Below the pieces are notes generated by a model. The model saw only the letters and a list, made by a program, of their open reading frames with translations. It had not been told where the DNA came from and ran no database searches. DNA of 38,005 nt from Nesterenkonia sp. PF2B19 (GTDB lineage: Bacteria > Actinomycetota > Actinomycetes > Actinomycetales > Micrococcaceae), in contig NZ_MDSS02000033.1 of assembly GCF_001758425.2 (NCBI RefSeq), positions 1 to 38,005 of the forward strand, written 5' to 3'. A program made the translations under genes and the position numbers. Every line of letters begins with the position of its first letter. Position 1 is the first letter of the stretch. Positions 28,608 through 37,186 of the stretch are shown piece after piece.

Positions 28608-28636
28608 TTCACAGATGTGAATCACGTTGCTACTGT
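28608..28636 (+). promoter_or_regulatory. Promoter with overlapping palindrome upstream of protease copy 2
   Basis: TTCACA (28608-28613) and TACTGT (28631-28636) fit -35 and -10 elements with a 17-base spacer. TTCACAGATGTGAA (28608-28621) is a perfect 14-base palindrome that covers the -35 box, a typical repressor position. It lies 68-96 bases upstream of the protease start at 28704. Confidence 0.55.
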
Positions 28637-28703
28637 GTCGTAGGTCACGGCCAGAGATCCGGCCGTGATGATTCCATGACACTCCTGAAAGGGGAGAACA
28701 AGC

Positions 28704-29675
28704 ATGAGCATCAGGCGAATCATGAGCCTGGGCGGTGTCCTCGGACTGAGCGCTGCCGCACTGGTGACGGCGACCCCCGTCGCGGCAGACTCGACGACGT
28801 ATCCGGGACACGGGGCAGGGCCGGGGCAGGGAGAGGTCGAGACCGTGCCCGAGGGCGACCAGGAGGCCGCCGAGGAGTACTGGACTCCTGAGCGGATGGC
28901 CGAGGCCGAGCCGGTGGAGACGGAGCTCATCGACGAGATCGACGGGGCCAGCCTGCAAGACGTCTTCAGTGACATCGAAGCGGCGAACCCGCGCACGGTG
29001 TCCCCGCACCGCAGCCAGTTGCAGAACCCGGCCGACAGCCCGCATATCGGCAAGGTCTTCTTCTCCACCAACCAGGGCGACTTCGTCTGCTCCGCCAACA
29101 TCGTGGCCTCGGCGAACCAGTCCACGGTGGCCACCGCGGGGCACTGCCTGCACGACGGAAACGGCGGCCAGTTCGCACGCAACTTCGTCTTCGCCCCTGC
29201 CTACGACTACGGCGAGTCCGAGCACGGCGTGTGGGCCGCAGAAGAGCTGGTGACCTCCGCCGAGTGGGCGAACCGCGGCGACTTCGAGCATGACTACGCC
29301 TTCGCGGTCCTCGAGACCAAGGGCGGCACCACCGTGCAGCAGCAGGTGGGGGCGGCGTCGCCGATCGCCTTCAACCAGCCGCGTGGCCAGTACTACAGCG
29401 CCTACGGCTACCCGGCCGCCGCGCCCTTCAACGGCCAGGAGCTCCACAGCTGCCACGGCACCGCCACGAACGACCCGATGGGCAGCAGCACTCAGGGCAT
29501 CCCGTGCAACATGACCGGCGGCTCCTCCGGCGGCCCCTGGTTCCTCGGTCAGGGGACCGGCGGGGCCCAGAACTCTGTGAACTCCTACGGGTACACCTTC
29601 CTGCCGGACGTGATGTTCGGGCCGTACTTCGGCTCCGGGGCAGAGCAGCTCTATGACTACGCCTCCACGCGCTGA
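28704..29675 (+). CDS. Secreted trypsin-like serine protease, copy 2 (S1/V8-like)
   Basis: 323 residues. The N-terminus MSIRRIMSLGGVLGLSAAAL leads to an AAD signal cleavage site near 28-29. A propeptide follows with EEYWTPERMAEAEP near 57-70. The chymotrypsin-fold mature domain has His147 in TVATAGHC, Asp197 in FEHDYAF and Ser275 in GGSSGGPW. Cys pairs at 129/148 and 250/268 probably form disulfides. A GAAAGGGGAG ribosome site precedes the ATG. The arrangement resembles extracellular glutamyl endopeptidases and similar actinobacterial enzymes. It is about 60-70 percent identical to copy 1 by eye, so the pair arose by tandem duplication. It is likely a nutritional exoprotease whose products would feed the amino-acid breakdown genes. 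Confidence 0.93.
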   Translation: MSIRRIMSLGGVLGLSAAALVTATPVAADSTTYPGHGAGPGQGEVETVPEGDQEAAEEYWTPERMAEAEPVETELIDEIDGASLQDVFSDIEAANPRTVSPHRSQLQNPADSPHIGKVFFSTNQGDFVCSANIVASANQSTVATAGHCLHDGNGGQFARNFVFAPAYDYGESEHGVWAAEELVTSAEWANRGDFEHDYAFAVLETKGGTTVQQQVGAASPIAFNQPRGQYYSAYGYPAAAPFNGQELHSCHGTATNDPMGSSTQGIPCNMTGGSSGGPWFLGQGTGGAQNSVNSYGYTFLPDVMFGPYFGSGAEQLYDYASTR

Positions 29676-29721
29676 GGACGGCGTATCATCGGGGCTCAGG
29701 CCCTGAGGAGAGGATGACACG

Positions 29722-29979
29722 ATGACGACCGTCGAGGGACACCTCAGCTCATCACCCGGCGACGACGCCGAGGAGGAGGCGCCCTCGGCGGTCGTCTCAC
29801 ATCGCCCGGAGCAGGACCCGGAGCAGGTCCGCGCCTACTGGACCGAGAAGCGACGCCGGGCCGCCCGCCCCCGACCGATGACGCTCCAGGGTGGCAGGAA
29901 GAAGGACGACGGGGAGTCCACGGATCAGAGCGCCGACGACGGCACTGCACCGGGTGAGGCGACGAACACCTCCGACTGA
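29722..29979 (+). CDS. Small acidic protein sharing the protease propeptide motif
   Basis: 85 residues without a signal peptide, started by the ATG at 29722 after GAGGAGAGG. I recognise no family. Residues 39-53 (AYWTEKRRRAARPRP) have the pattern Y-W-T-x-x-R-x-x-x-A-x-P. Both adjacent proteases carry that pattern in their propeptides (EYWTPRRMAQARP and EYWTPERMAEAEP). The rest is acidic and probably disordered. A TATCAT at 29684-29689 might be its -10. The 3' end overlaps the convergent manA gene by 55 bases. It could be a stray propeptide-derived gene, an intracellular inhibitor, or an unrelated protein with a chance match. Confidence 0.65.
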   Translation: MTTVEGHLSSSPGDDAEEEAPSAVVSHRPEQDPEQVRAYWTEKRRRAARPRPMTLQGGRKKDDGESTDQSADDGTAPGEATNTSD

Positions 29980-31165
29980 CCCTCGGATGTCAGCACAGCT
30001 CGCTCGCCAGCGGTCAGGAAGACGGACTCGCCGGCGCCCACTGCGATCTCTGAAGCCTCGCTCCGAAGCAGGACCTCGCCGCGGAGGCACAGCACGACGG
30101 CGGGACCGTCCTGGGGAGCCCAGGTCGCGGTGTCGCCGTCGTCCAGCTCCAGACGGTCCAGTCGGAACTCCTCGCACGGCGGGGCGTAGCGGTGCCACCG
30201 CTCCGAGACCGGTTCGGGCGTGCACCACGGAAGCGGCAGCACGGCAGGGGTCGTGACCGCCAGCAGCTCATCGACGTCCACCGGCTTGGCGGTGAGCCCG
30301 CCGCGCAGCACGTTGTCGGAGCTGGCCATGATCTCCACCGCCACTCCGTGCAGGTATGCGTGCAGGTTTCCGGCGGGCAGGTACAGGGCCTCACCGGGGG
30401 AGAGGTCCACCCGGTTCAGCAGCAGGGTGACGATCACCCCGGGGTCGCCCGGGAAGGCGCCGCCGGCGCGCCGGAGCGTGTCCGCCGCCCCGTCGCAGAG
30501 CGCAGAGCCAGGGCGCACGGACTCCAGGGCGGGCACCACGAGGTCTGCGGCCTGCGCGAAGCCGCCGTGCGCGTCCCGCAGGATCAGCTCCAGGGCCTCT
30601 GCCAGGCGCTCGGCCTCCAACAGAGTCCGCAGCTGATTCAGCGCCTCGTCCACTCGTGCGGTGTCCGCCGGGCCCTCCGATCCCGTGCCCGCGGTGCGGA
30701 GCAGGTCCGCCACGGCGCGACGTCGGCGGCGGCCTCGGGGCCGGGCCGGAATCCGCACAGGGCCGAGAAGTGCTCGACCGCCACCACCAGCTCAGGCTTG
30801 TGGTGGGCGTCCACATAGCGGCGACTTGGGGAGTCCAGCGGAACCCCGGCGGCCTCCTCCGCCGCGTAGCCGGCCCGGGCCCGTTCGGCGGTGGGGTGGG
30901 TCTGGATGGACAGGGGCTGTTCTGCCGCCAGCACCTTGAACAGGAAGGGGAGCTCCGGGAGGTCACCGAGCATCTCCGGACGGTGTGCCGGGAGATGGTC
31001 GAGGCTGATCCGGGCGCCGTCGAGGAGCACCTCGGACGGCGCGGCCGGGTGGGCGCCCATCCACAGTTCGGCCTGCGGCCCGTCGGCGGGCATGCCGAAG
31101 AGCCGCGGGAAGGCGGTGGCGGAGCCCCAGGCGTAGTGCCGCACGGGGTTGGTCATCCTGAGCAT
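29925..31165 (-). CDS. manA: Mannose-6-phosphate isomerase, class I (one frame break)
   Basis: About 413 residues after one repair. It interconverts fructose-6-phosphate and mannose-6-phosphate, feeding GDP-mannose and wall glycan synthesis. The N-terminus NPVRHYAWGSATAFPRLFG, zinc-site LSIQTHPT, HHKPELVVAV and YLPAGNLHAYLHG are all characteristic of type I enzymes. Near 30714-30716 one base appears missing; GTCGCGGCCGTGG instead of GTCGCGCCGTGG gives DVAAVADLLRTAG. The start is either the ATG at 31165 or the one three codons in. It corresponds to Rv3255c, close to WhiB2 in mycobacteria as here. Confidence 0.93.
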
Positions 31166-31273
31166 CGCGAGAACATTACCAGCGGGGAGGCCATGATCCG
31201 TCCGATTCCGGGCCTCGTCCAGGGAACTGTGGTCAACCTCCCAGGAAGCCGCCCGGCGCGGCCGCCCCTGTCC

Positions 31274-32947
31274 TCAGCGCAGCGGCGTGCACTCGTAGTT
31301 GCTGGACGCCGCCTGCTCCAGGACTCCCGTCTGTCCGGCGTCCTGCAGGTCGCGCAGGTACTCCGCCGTCAGCGGGGAGCCGTCCGGTTGGGTCGGCATC
31401 TCGACCTCGTTGTCCTCGATGGACGGTTCGTCGTCCTCCGCGGCGTCGCGGGTCTCCACCGACGCCGGCACCGTCCCTGAGGCGGAGGTCCCGCCGCCCG
31501 GAGATCCGGTCCCGGGGGAGAACGTCACCGTGCCCACGGTGGTGCCGACGGCTCCGAGGGAGCCGAACCAGCCGCCGTCGTCCTCTTCGTTCTCGATCAG
31601 TTCGTCCACCCGCTGGTGGATCTGGTCGAAGTCAGGGTAGGTGGAGAACTGCTCCCCGGCGGTGCCGAAGTCGGGGGCGCCCAACACCAGGCGCTGCGGC
31701 TCGCGCTCCTTGGCGTCCACCGCGAGGTCGAGGAAGGAGCCGAGCTGGTGCTGCGGCAGGTTGGTCTCCACCACCTGCTCGCCGGCGTCCATGATCTCCG
31801 TGAACCGGGTCAGCAGGGTCTGCGGATTGAACTGGGCGATCATCGCCTGTTGGATGCACTGCTGGCGCTGGATGCGGTTGTAGTCCGAGGAGAAGGTCCG
31901 GGACCGGGCGTAGGCCAGGGCGTCCTTGCCGCTGAACGTGTATTCGCCCGGACCCCACCAGTTGTCGCCCCAGGTGCCGTCCGGACGCGGGCCCCGGTAG
32001 GGGACCCAGCCGCCGGAGTCGACGGTGACCCCACCCATCGCGTCGATGAGCTGGGCGAAACCGTCCATGTCCACCATCACGTAGCCCTTGACCTCGAGGT
32101 CCAGGATGCCCGAGGCGGCGTCCATCATGGCCTCGGCGCCCGGGTCCTCGGCGTCGGGGTAGAGGTCCTGGTGCTGGTTCATCACGTCCGTGTACAGGAA
32201 GTTGATGATGCATTCGTTGCCGCAGCTGTACCCGTCCGGATACGCATCCCACAGCGGGGAGTCCTCGCTGAACTGCGCGTTCTGGAAGTTCCGCGGGATC
32301 GAGATGAGGATGGACTCGCCGGTGCGTTCGTTGACGCTGACCACGTGGATGGAGTCCGGGCGCAGGCCCTGGCGTCCCTCCCCGGCGTCGGCGCCGAGGA
32401 GCAGGAAGTTGTAGCGGCCGTCGACGGCGTCGATGGCCGGACCGGAGCCGAAGATGCCGGAGAACGACTCGCGCGACTGGTTCACCAGATGCGCCCCGTA
32501 GCCCAGCGAGCCGGAGGTCACCACCATCAGCACCACCGTGGCCACGGTGACGATCGGTTTCAGACCGGGAGCCAGGGTGGACAGGCGCAGCAGCCGGAAG
32601 GTGTCGATCCACAGCACGGCCCACCCGACGGCCAGCGAGACCAGCAGCACGGCGACCAGCCACATCACGAAGGGCCGCGTCATCAGGCCCAGCAGCAGTC
32701 CGCGCAGGGTGAAGAACATCACGACGCCGACCAGCACCACCGCCCACACGCTCACCGTGACGGCCAGCGCCTTGCGCCCGAAGCCGCGGTGCCCGGCTGC
32801 GATCTGCGCCGCGCCCGGGACGACCAGCGTCAGCGCGAGCAGCAGCACCGCCCGACGGGTGCGGTCGGTGACGGAACCGTTCTCCGGCCGCCGGACGACG
32901 TCCGGCTCGGTGGAGAAGCGGTGATAGGTGATGGTGGGGTCGCTCAT
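31274..32947 (-). CDS. LytR-CpsA-Psr (LCP) family glycopolymer ligase
   Basis: 557 residues. Four hydrophobic segments lie in the first 150 (about 33-50, 60-80, 92-113, 131-150), and an extracellular LCP domain spans about 178-400. The domain shows FLLLGADAGEGRQGLRPDSI (Asp187, Arg196, Asp198), ILISIPRN (Arg219), and DALAYARSRTFSSDYNRIQR. These are the acidic and arginine residues that hold pyrophosphate and metal. LCP enzymes attach wall polymers such as arabinogalactan or teichoic acid from lipid carriers to peptidoglycan. The C-terminal about 100 residues are a low-complexity acidic tail. It starts 3 bases after the purE stop. Rv3267 is the likely counterpart. Confidence 0.92.
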   Translation of the reverse strand: MSDPTITYHRFSTEPDVVRRPENGSVTDRTRRAVLLLALTLVVPGAAQIAAGHRGFGRKALAVTVSVWAVVLVGVVMFFTLRGLLLGLMTRPFVMWLVAVLLVSLAVGWAVLWIDTFRLLRLSTLAPGLKPIVTVATVVLMVVTSGSLGYGAHLVNQSRESFSGIFGSGPAIDAVDGRYNFLLLGADAGEGRQGLRPDSIHVVSVNERTGESILISIPRNFQNAQFSEDSPLWDAYPDGYSCGNECIINFLYTDVMNQHQDLYPDAEDPGAEAMMDAASGILDLEVKGYVMVDMDGFAQLIDAMGGVTVDSGGWVPYRGPRPDGTWGDNWWGPGEYTFSGKDALAYARSRTFSSDYNRIQRQQCIQQAMIAQFNPQTLLTRFTEIMDAGEQVVETNLPQHQLGSFLDLAVDAKEREPQRLVLGAPDFGTAGEQFSTYPDFDQIHQRVDELIENEEDDGGWFGSLGAVGTTVGTVTFSPGTGSPGGGTSASGTVPASVETRDAAEDDEPSIEDNEVEMPTQPDGSPLTAEYLRDLQDAGQTGVLEQAASSNYECTPLR

Positions 32948-32950
32948 CGC

Positions 32951-33505
32951 TCAGGAATGGGTGTGACGACGGCGGTACGTGGGCAGCTCGGCGGCCTCGT
33001 CGCGCAGGGCTGCGCCCTTCGCGTGGGCCTGTGCGGCGAGGTCGGCGGCGAACTCGACCAGCTGCTCCCGAAGTCGGGCGGCCAGTTCACCGTCCCCGGC
33101 GGCCAGGGTGCGCGCCGCCAGCAGACCGGCGTTGCGGGCGCCTCCCACGGAGACTGTGGCGACCGGGACGCCGGCGGGCATCTGGACGATCGACAGCAGC
33201 GAATCCATGCCGTCGAGATGCTTCAGCGGTACGGGGACCCCGATGACAGGAAGCGGGGTGACGGAGGCGAGCATGCCGGGCAGGTGCGCCGCACCCCCCG
33301 CTCCGGCGATGATCACCCGCAGGCCGCGCTGGTGGGCGGTGCGGCCGTAGTCGATCATCTCCTCGGCCATCCGGTGGGCGGAGACGACGTCGGCCTCGAA
33401 TGGGATGCCGAACTCGTCGAGCGCCTCGGCGGCGGCCTTCATGGTGGGCCAGTCGGAGTTCGAACCCATCACGAGTCCGACCAGGGCGGTGGTGTCCTCG
33501 GCCAT
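32951..33505 (-). CDS. purE: N5-carboxyaminoimidazole ribonucleotide mutase
   Basis: 184 residues, intact. It shifts the carboxyl group of N5-CAIR to give CAIR in purine synthesis. The class I PurE motifs are plain: [13 protein letters not shown] (10-22), [11 protein letters not shown] (40-50) and [13 protein letters not shown] (66-78). It follows purK in transcription with a 49-base gap that contains short tandem repeats, and is followed at once by the LCP gene. Confidence 0.96.
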   Translation of the reverse strand: MAEDTTALVGLVMGSNSDWPTMKAAAEALDEFGIPFEADVVSAHRMAEEMIDYGRTAHQRGLRVIIAGAGGAAHLPGMLASVTPLPVIGVPVPLKHLDGMDSLLSIVQMPAGVPVATVSVGGARNAGLLAARTLAAGDGELAARLREQLVEFAADLAAQAHAKGAALRDEAAELPTYRRRHTHS

Positions 33506-33531
33506 CGGTGTCGGTCCCTTCGTCAGGTGGT

Positions 33532-33551
33532 TCAGCGGTGGTCAGCGGTGG
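33532..33551. repeat. Short tandem repeat between purK and purE
   Basis: Two direct copies of TCAGCGGTGG lie at 33532-33541 and 33542-33551, followed by a run of GTC/AGT variants that reaches into the purK stop. This is likely slippage in a short gap; no function is seen. Confidence 0.7.
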
Positions 33552-33554
33552 TCG

Positions 33555-34824
33555 TCAGTCGTCAGTGGTCGTCCCGGTGATGAGCGCGGCGGCGTGCAGC
33601 GCCCGGCTCTGCGCCCGGTCGAGCTCCGCGGCGGCGACGGCGACCTCCCCGGGCTCGGGGGCGAGCACCACATTGACGTGCCCGACCTTGCGGCCGGGGC
33701 GCGGCTCCTTGCCGTAGAGGTGGATCTTGGCCTCGGGGGCGTGCCGACCAGCCTCGGGGACCCCGGCGTGCAGGTCTGAGGCGGAGGCGCCGAAGAGATT
33801 CTTCATCACAGTGCGGCCGCCCGGGCCGCCGATCGGGGCGGTGGAGCCCAGCGGGAGGCCGAGCACGGCCCGCAGGTGCTGCTCGAACTGACCGGTGACG
33901 GCGCCGTCCATGGACCAGTGCCCGGAGTTGTGGGGGCGCATGGCCAGCTCGTTGACGTAGACGCCGGCCCGCTCGCCGTCGGTGATCTCGAAGAGCTCGA
34001 CGGCCAGCATCCCGGTCACGCCGAGCTTCTCCGCGATGAGCCGGGCGATGCTGGCCGCGTCCTCCATGTGGGTGGGGTGGGAGCGCGGGGCCGGGGCGAC
34101 GACGATGTCACAGACGCCGTCGGTCTGGGTGGACTCCACCACCGGTAGGCGCGGATCTCTCCGACGGCTGAGCGCGCCACCTGGGCGGAGAGCTCTCGGG
34201 TGAAAGGGATCTTCTCCTCGGCGAGCAGCCCGGTGCCCTGCTCCGCGGCGCGGTCGAACCAGTCCTGGGCGGCGGACGCTGAGGCGGAGGAGTCGATGAT
34301 GCGCACACCCTTGCCGTCGTAGCCGCCGCGGGGGGTCTTCAGCACCACCGGCCAGCCGGTGTCGTCGCCGAAGTCGCGCAGCTCCGCGACAGTGTGCACC
34401 GCGGCCCAGTGCGGATTGGGCAGGCCGAGCTGCTCGACGGCGCGGCGCATGGCCAGTTTGTCCTGGGCGTAGAGCAGCGCCTCGGGTCCCGGATGCAGCG
34501 GGGTGCCCTGGGCGGTGAGGGCGTCGAGCACCTCGGCGGGCACATGTTCGTGGTCGAACGTGACGACGTCGACGTCGGCGGCGAAGGCCGTCACGTCCTC
34601 CACGCTGCGATAGTCGCCCAGCGTGGTGCGGGGGATGACCTGGGCGGCGGAGGCCTCGGCACTGCCCGCCAGCAGGCGCAGCTCGACGCCGAGCACGACG
34701 GCGGCGGCGCCATCATGCGGGCCAGCTGCCCGTCGCCGAGGACGCCGACGCGGGGTGCGTCGCCGCGGGCCGCGGCGGACAGGTGGGGCGCGGTGTCAGG
34801 GGTGGGGGCTTCGGCTGCAGTCAC
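33555..34824 (-). CDS. purK: N5-carboxyaminoimidazole ribonucleotide synthase (two frame breaks)
   Basis: About 423 residues after two repairs. It carboxylates AIR with ATP and bicarbonate. It has the N-terminal GVLGDGQLARMM, DVVTFDHEHVP, the ATP-grasp region (KTPRGGYDGKGVRI) and VNELAMRPHNSGHWSMDG. Near 34709-34711 one G is missing: repair gives ARMMAAAAVVLGVELRLLAG. Near 34144 one base is missing in a GG run: repair gives EIRAYPVVESTQTDGVCDIV. The GTG at 34824 has GAGGG upstream. Divergent from gtrA, as in Rv3276c-Rv3277. Confidence 0.93.
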
Positions 34825-35051
34825 AGTCCCTCATTATGGAGCATCGGGGGCGCGGCGTCGGTGATGGGACACGCACGCAAGGATCGCGGGGCCGCCGAGC
34901 AGGGGCCCGCTCGGCGTCGTGATTCTGCTCATACCGGGGGCATCCGCCAGGAAGCTCGCAGGGGACGTCCAGGCGAGTCCGTACACTGGACGTCGGCAGG
35001 ACGCCGCGGCCTCAGGGTCTGCCGGCCTGCCGTGTTCCCCCGTTTCCGCTG

Positions 35052-35636
35052 ATGGAGTCTCCCCGGTCCATGATCTCCCGTCTCTATGTCCGCATCCGTG
35101 ACCTGTTCCTCGCCGTGTGGCGGGAGGTCGCGAAGTTCGGCGTCGTCGGCGGTGTGGCCTTCGTGATCGACTCCGCTGTGTTCCTGTGGCTGCTCAGCGG
35201 CCCTCTCGATGACTCGCAGCTCAAGGCGAAGGTCGTCGCCGGGGCTGTGGCCACCCTGTTCTCCTGGGTGGCCAACCGGTACTGGACCTTCCGGCACAGC
35301 CGCACCCGGGGCAAGATGCGGGAGCTGGTGATGTTCCTGCTGATGAACGCGATCGGGCTGGGCATCCAGACCGGCTGCGTGGGGGTGAGCAAGTATCTCC
35401 TCGGGATGGACTCCGTCACTCAGGTGTTCATCGCCGGGAACGTCATCGGGCTGGTGCTGGCCACAGCATTCCGTTTCTTCGCCTATAAGTTCTGGGTGTT
35501 CACCGGGGAGCCGGCGGAGCGTGAGGCCGGTCCGCACATGATCTCCGACCGGGAGCTGCTCACCGGCGAGATCCCGGTGGTCACCGGCTCGCACCGCACC
35601 ACCGGCGAGGGCCTCAGCCGACCCCCTCGTTCCTGA
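35052..35636 (+). CDS. GtrA family membrane protein
   Basis: 194 residues with four transmembrane segments (about 28-50, 61-79, 90-115, 124-148) and a polar C-terminal tail. The GtrA fold signature appears as FGVVGGVAFVIDSAVF, then FSWVANRYWTF, then FRFFAYKFWVF. GtrA proteins are thought to move lipid-linked sugars across the membrane for wall glycan modification, as in Rv3277. The start at 35052 lacks a clear ribosome site; the ATG seven codons later is possible. Its end overlaps the convergent TIGR03089 gene by 23 bases. Confidence 0.9.
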   Translation: MESPRSMISRLYVRIRDLFLAVWREVAKFGVVGGVAFVIDSAVFLWLLSGPLDDSQLKAKVVAGAVATLFSWVANRYWTFRHSRTRGKMRELVMFLLMNAIGLGIQTGCVGVSKYLLGMDSVTQVFIAGNVIGLVLATAFRFFAYKFWVFTGEPAEREAGPHMISDRELLTGEIPVVTGSHRTTGEGLSRPPRS

Positions 35637-36375
35637 GGATCGTCTCCCACTGCTGCGCGGGGATGCCCTCGGGGCCCGGCTGCACCAGCACGGCGGTGCG
35701 TCCCTGCGCCCACGCGCCGAGCAGCGCCGTCTCCGCGTCGTCGTCCCAGCGCACCGGGGTCCAGGTGCTCCAGCCCGCCGCGGCGTCGGCGACGTCGTGC
35801 AGCCCTTCCGCCGTGGAGCACAGCAGGTCCCGGGGCTCGCTCGGCACAGGCGGCAGCGCCACCTCCGGGAGTGCGCTCAGGAGCTGGTCCGGATGCTGGC
35901 GCACCTCAGCGGAGACGTCGAGCACCCACCCTGGCAGTGACGTGCCGACGGCGTCGGCGTAGGAGTCGTCCAGCAGGCCGGGGGACAGGGCGGCCAGCTC
36001 GGCGTCCCCCAGCGCCTCGGTGTCCGTCCAGTCCTCGGGGCGATCGGTGATGACCAACGCCGGTTCGCCGCCCGGGGAGCCCAGCGTCACCCGACAGCCG
36101 AGGGCGCCGGCGGCGAGGACGGCGGCGCAGGCCTTCCAGTGGGGCGCGCAGTGGATCAGCACGTCGGCGCCGTCGTCGAGCTCGACCTCCTCGCGCAGCA
36201 GACCGACGAGCTTGACCGCCCAGTTCTGCAGCACCCGTCCAGAGAGCTCCACCCGGTCCCCGTCGGGGCCGTACCAGACGACAGAGGGTCGCGGGCGGCC
36301 CCCCAGAAGCTCGAACAGCGCTGGGAATTCCCTGGGCGCTTCGTGTGAAAAGGTGCTCAAGCTGAGCGGAGCCAT
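35614..36375 (-). CDS. TIGR03089 family protein
   Basis: 253 residues from the ATG at 36373-36375, which follows AGGAGG at five bases. The sequence (PSVVWYGPDGDRVELSGRVL, then NWAVKLVGLL, then VLIHCAPHWKACAAVLAAGALG) looks like a shortened AMP-binding-enzyme N-domain without the ATP-binding or catalytic motifs. That is how the actinobacteria-specific TIGR03089 family (Rv3268) is described. Its function is unknown; it is conserved next to LCP genes, so a wall link is possible. Confidence 0.85.
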   Translation of the reverse strand: MAPLSLSTFSHEAPREFPALFELLGGRPRPSVVWYGPDGDRVELSGRVLQNWAVKLVGLLREEVELDDGADVLIHCAPHWKACAAVLAAGALGCRVTLGSPGGEPALVITDRPEDWTDTEALGDAELAALSPGLLDDSYADAVGTSLPGWVLDVSAEVRQHPDQLLSALPEVALPPVPSEPRDLLCSTAEGLHDVADAAAGWSTWTPVRWDDDAETALLGAWAQGRTAVLVQPGPEGIPAQQWETILRNEGVG

Positions 36376-36477
36376 AGAGTCCTCCTGTTCCGCCACACCG
36401 ATCCCACAGTGGTCTTTGTGCGGCGTGTCGGGCGTCATGACGCGGATCGAGGCCTGTGGAGAGCGGCCTCACACCAC

Positions 36478-36507
36478 TTGACGGATGGTTACTTACGCCA
36501 GTGTAAT
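36478..36507 (+). promoter_or_regulatory. Candidate whiB promoter
   Basis: TTGACG at 36478-36483 and TGTAAT at 36502-36507 are separated by 18 bases, close to a vegetative promoter. They lie about 95 bases upstream of the whiB start, leaving a long untranslated leader. Confidence 0.45.
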
Positions 36508-36602
36508 TAGGGGGTGACGGCGGCCCCGCCGCATGGTCGTCACAGACACCGTCACATGATTGTCCCGCACACCACTGACACGGATCACAGGGGAGGCCCT
36601 CC

Positions 36603-37175
36603 ATGGGGAACGCACAGCGGCTGAGCGACGAGCAGCACGAGCAGTCTCGCGCCGCCCAGCGACCCGCTCTGGACGTCCCCGCCGACTGGTTCGTGGATCC
36701 GGCCGATCCGCGGGCCGCGGAGCGTCTGGAGCACGGCAAGGCCCTCGAGGATCAGGCCACGGCTTTCCTCGCCGCCCATGAGGAGGCGGAGAAGCAGTCC
36801 GAGGACGAGTCCCGCTCGGCACGGACCGTCGAGGCCCCGGTGGCGCTCAGTGAGGCTCCTTCCCGCCGCACTGACCGCGAGCCGGAGGTCGAGGCGCCGC
36901 GCACCGAGACCTGGATCGGCCTGCCCTCCCTCATCCCCGCCGAGCAGATCGAAGGCGAGCTGGCCTGGCAGGTGGACGCCCTCTGCGCCCAGACGGACCC
37001 GGAGGCGTTCTTCCCGGAGAAGGGCGGCTCCACCCGGGATGCGAAGAAGGTCTGCGCCGCCTGCCACGTCAAGCAGGAGTGCCTGGACTACGCCCTGGCC
37101 AATGACGAGCGCTTCGGCATCTGGGGAGGTCTCTCCGAGCGCGAACGCCGCAAGCTGCGGAAGCGAGCGATCTGA
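36603..37175 (+). CDS. WhiB-family iron-sulfur regulator with long N-terminal extension
   Basis: 190 residues. The C-terminal 80 form a WhiB domain with the four cluster cysteines 128, 151, 154 and 160 (C-x22-C-x2-C-x5-C), the G-I-W-G-G turn at 172-176, and a basic C-terminal tail (SERERRKLRKRAI) for DNA contact. It is most like WhiB2/WhmD, which controls septation genes in mycobacteria; the position near manA and LCP genes matches Rv3260c. The ATG at 36603 has GGGGAGG six bases upstream, so the extra N-terminal 110 residues are probably translated. That part is charged and likely disordered, with a Trp at 29. Confidence 0.93.
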   Translation: MGNAQRLSDEQHEQSRAAQRPALDVPADWFVDPADPRAAERLEHGKALEDQATAFLAAHEEAEKQSEDESRSARTVEAPVALSEAPSRRTDREPEVEAPRTETWIGLPSLIPAEQIEGELAWQVDALCAQTDPEAFFPEKGGSTRDAKKVCAACHVKQECLDYALANDERFGIWGGLSERERRKLRKRAI

Positions 37176-37186
37176 TCGCCGCCACC

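Noticed and set aside
31616-33580. 654-codon plus-strand open frame
   Set aside because: A shadow of the LCP and purE genes; its composition is not protein-like and it has no motifs.
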